Below are positions 44,700 through 46,115 of a DNA stretch of 46,115 nucleotides, piece by piece; position 1 is the stretch's first letter; each line of letters opens with the position of its first letter. This DNA is from a bacterium. GTDB taxonomy: Bacteria; Armatimonadota; Chthonomonadetes; Chthonomonadales; Chthonomonadaceae. Below the pieces are notes generated by a model. It saw only the letters and a program-made list of their open reading frames with translations. It did no database searches and was not told the origin of the DNA. A program made the position numbers and the translations under genes. Where the stretch lies: contig JAJYCW010000017.1 in NCBI GenBank assembly GCA_021777995.1, forward strand, positions 1-46,115, in the 5' to 3' direction.

Positions 44700-46115
44700 A
44701 TGTTTTCAAGAAAGCAGAGATGTGCCGAGCGGCTTAGTAGAACAGAAAAGGTAGCGCGCCTTAAGCAGCGACTGGCAGATCCTCAATGGCGACGGTACGG
44801 ATACACGCTGCTGCTTGGTAAGACGGTAGCCCTCGCCATACTGGTTGCAATTTTTGCAATCTATTCGTTCCTTACCGGTGGTGCAGCCAGTGCTGACCCG
44901 GCACCGCACGCGTCTAATGCAGCAGTGGTGAGTGCAATTAACACCACATGGGTACTAGTTGCGGCATATCTGGTTTTTGCAATGCAAGTCGGCTTCACCA
45001 TGCTGGAAGCAGGTTTTTGCCGATCACGAGAAACGGTCAATGTGCTGATGGAATGCGTGGTGGACACCTGCCTCTGTGGACTGCTGTTCTGGGCATGGGG
45101 CTACGCCTTCATGTTTAGCACGGGCAATGGGTTCATTGGCATGCACTGGTTTTTCTTGAACCATGCTCCTGCCACCTACTCATTCACCGTCGCAGGGTCT
45201 ACGACCGATACGTCTGTGGCATTCCTCGCGCACTGGATCTTCCAGTTTGCGTTTGCAGACACCTGCTCTACAGTATGTTCCGGTGCGATGATTGGCCGCA
45301 CCGGTTTTGTAGGCGACCTTCTCTACAGTGTTGGCGTTTCAGGTTTCATTTACCCGATCGTTGGACACTGGGCGTGGGGGCCGGATGGCTTCCTGGCGCT
45401 CATGGGTAGCCCCGGAAACTTCTTACCTGGACTCGGCCAAAGCTTCCATGACTTCGCAGGGTCGACTGTTGTTCATACAATTGGCGGGACGATTGCTCTT
45501 GCTGGTTCGCTGGTTCTCGGTCCGCGAATTGGCCGCAAATTCAAGAGAGATGGCGGTGGCCCTATGCTTCCGCACGACCTCGTAATCGCATGTTCTGGTG
45601 GGCTTATACTGTGGTTCGGCTGGTACGGATTTAACCCCGGCAGCACACTCTCCGCGATTGACTTCGGTGGTATTGGGCGTGTTTCCGCAAACACCACATT
45701 GGCTGCATGTTCTGGCGGACTTATGGCAATGATCTATGCCTTTCCGCAGACGAAGAAATGGGACCTGGGCTTCACTGTCAACGGCTTCCTGGCAGGGCTC
45801 GTAGCAATTACCTGCCCCTGTTATTGGGTGACGCCAACCGGTGCGGTAATACTTGGAGCCGTAGCCGGGGTAGTAGTCGTAGCGGGTGTAAACCTCCTAG
45901 AGTACCTGCGGATTGATGATCCAATCGGTGCGGTACCGGTGCACTGCCTTGCTGGAATTTGGGGCACACTGTCTTTGGGACTGTTCGCAAGCGGTCAGTT
46001 TAGTGCTAGCGGTGCCTACGGTATGTCCGGTACACCACTAAAGGGGTTATTTTACGGTGGTGGGTGGACGTTGCTTGAGGCTCAGTTCATAGGAAGCGCG
46101 ATCATCACGCTAAGA
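44700..46115 (+). CDS. amt: Ammonium transporter Amt (3' end beyond window)
   Basis: The open frame gives 472 codons before the right edge. It carries the Amt core: WVLVAAYLVFAMQVGFTMLEAGFCRSR, VDTCLCGLLFWAWGYAFMF, DFAGSTVVHTIGG with the first twin His (His259) and DDPIGAVPVHCLAGIWGTL with the second (His415). Amt proteins conduct ammonium as NH3 and H+ and are usually controlled by a PII protein, not seen here. The first 65 residues are unusual: a 40-residue basic cytoplasmic-type segment (SRKQRCAERLSRTEKVARLKQR) followed by a hydrophobic helix, before the standard first helix. AAGGAG lies 10 nt before ATG 44700. It is the second gene after the porin, and with gltBD forms the ammonium-assimilation side of this window. 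Confidence 0.95.
   Translation, partial: MFSRKQRCAERLSRTEKVARLKQRLADPQWRRYGYTLLLGKTVALAILVAIFAIYSFLTGGAASADPAPHASNAAVVSAINTTWVLVAAYLVFAMQVGFTMLEAGFCRSRETVNVLMECVVDTCLCGLLFWAWGYAFMFSTGNGFIGMHWFFLNHAPATYSFTVAGSTTDTSVAFLAHWIFQFAFADTCSTVCSGAMIGRTGFVGDLLYSVGVSGFIYPIVGHWAWGPDGFLALMGSPGNFLPGLGQSFHDFAGSTVVHTIGGTIALAGSLVLGPRIGRKFKRDGGGPMLPHDLVIACSGGLILWFGWYGFNPGSTLSAIDFGGIGRVSANTTLAACSGGLMAMIYAFPQTKKWDLGFTVNGFLAGLVAITCPCYWVTPTGAVILGAVAGVVVVAGVNLLEYLRIDDPIGAVPVHCLAGIWGTLSLGLFASGQFSASGAYGMSGTPLKGLFYGGGWTLLEAQFIGSAIITLR

Noticed and set aside
1-46115. tRNA, rRNA, CRISPR or prophage elements
   Set aside because: No T-loop motif with a cloverleaf, no rRNA-like stretch, no spaced direct repeats and no integrase or transposase were found in any gap.

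Overview
The window most likely comes from a diderm bacterium of the Armatimonadota or a close relative. The main clue is the pseudopilin at 2248-2937, whose N-terminus ([17 protein letters not shown] followed by [14 protein letters not shown]) and C-terminal H-X9-DG motif are typical of that phylum. Two outer-membrane beta-barrel porins, a Tat-type secreted beta-helix protein and a lipoprotein-like binding protein fit a two-membrane envelope. Many genes start with TTG or GTG behind clear Shine-Dalgarno sequences. TGA is an ordinary stop here (gltD, comEC, purL). The taxonomic call is an inference from protein style, not from a marker gene.

Layout. 1-4066: a fatty-acid hydroxylase cut by the left edge, a primary-type sigma factor, an H-X9-DG pseudopilin and an orphan OppF/DppF-type ATPase, all on the minus strand. 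The ATPase is translationally coupled to a LacI-family regulator (4063-5061). 5502-7493: acetyl-CoA synthetase, followed by a convergent methyltransferase-TPR protein. 8945-15259: a compact minus-strand catabolic operon read in the order nucleoside hydrolase, SGNH esterase, family-5 solute-binding protein, PhyH dioxygenase, Tat-exported pectate-lyase-like beta-helix protein. 15494-19086: a ferrous-iron uptake operon (DtxR-type regulator with a FeoA domain, FeoA, FeoB, Cys-rich FeoB-associated protein) preceded by DtxR-like boxes. 19161-26909: a small membrane protein, then gltB-gltD-tsaD on the minus strand with a recognisable promoter. 27588-30119: comEC. 30097-34083: a secreted glycoside hydrolase divergent from a sulfatase, with a consensus promoter overlapped by a palindrome. 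34178-38886: a beta-propeller-like secreted protein, purL and a parvulin-type foldase. 38895-39980: a porin gene broken by one in-frame TGA. 40310-42691: phosphoketolase. 43042-46115: consensus promoter, operator-like palindrome, long leader, porin and an ammonium transporter cut by the right edge.

How they work together. Carbon: the 8945-15259 operon and the 30097-34083 pair look like systems for breaking down decorated polysaccharides or plant-derived material; phosphoketolase and Acs both feed acetyl units into central metabolism. Nitrogen: gltBD assimilates ammonia that the Amt transporter brings in. Iron: the DtxR-FeoAB set is a self-contained uptake and sensing module whose predicted metal ligands match the iron-type DtxR/IdeR proteins. 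No tRNA, rRNA, CRISPR array, intact insertion sequence or prophage gene was seen.
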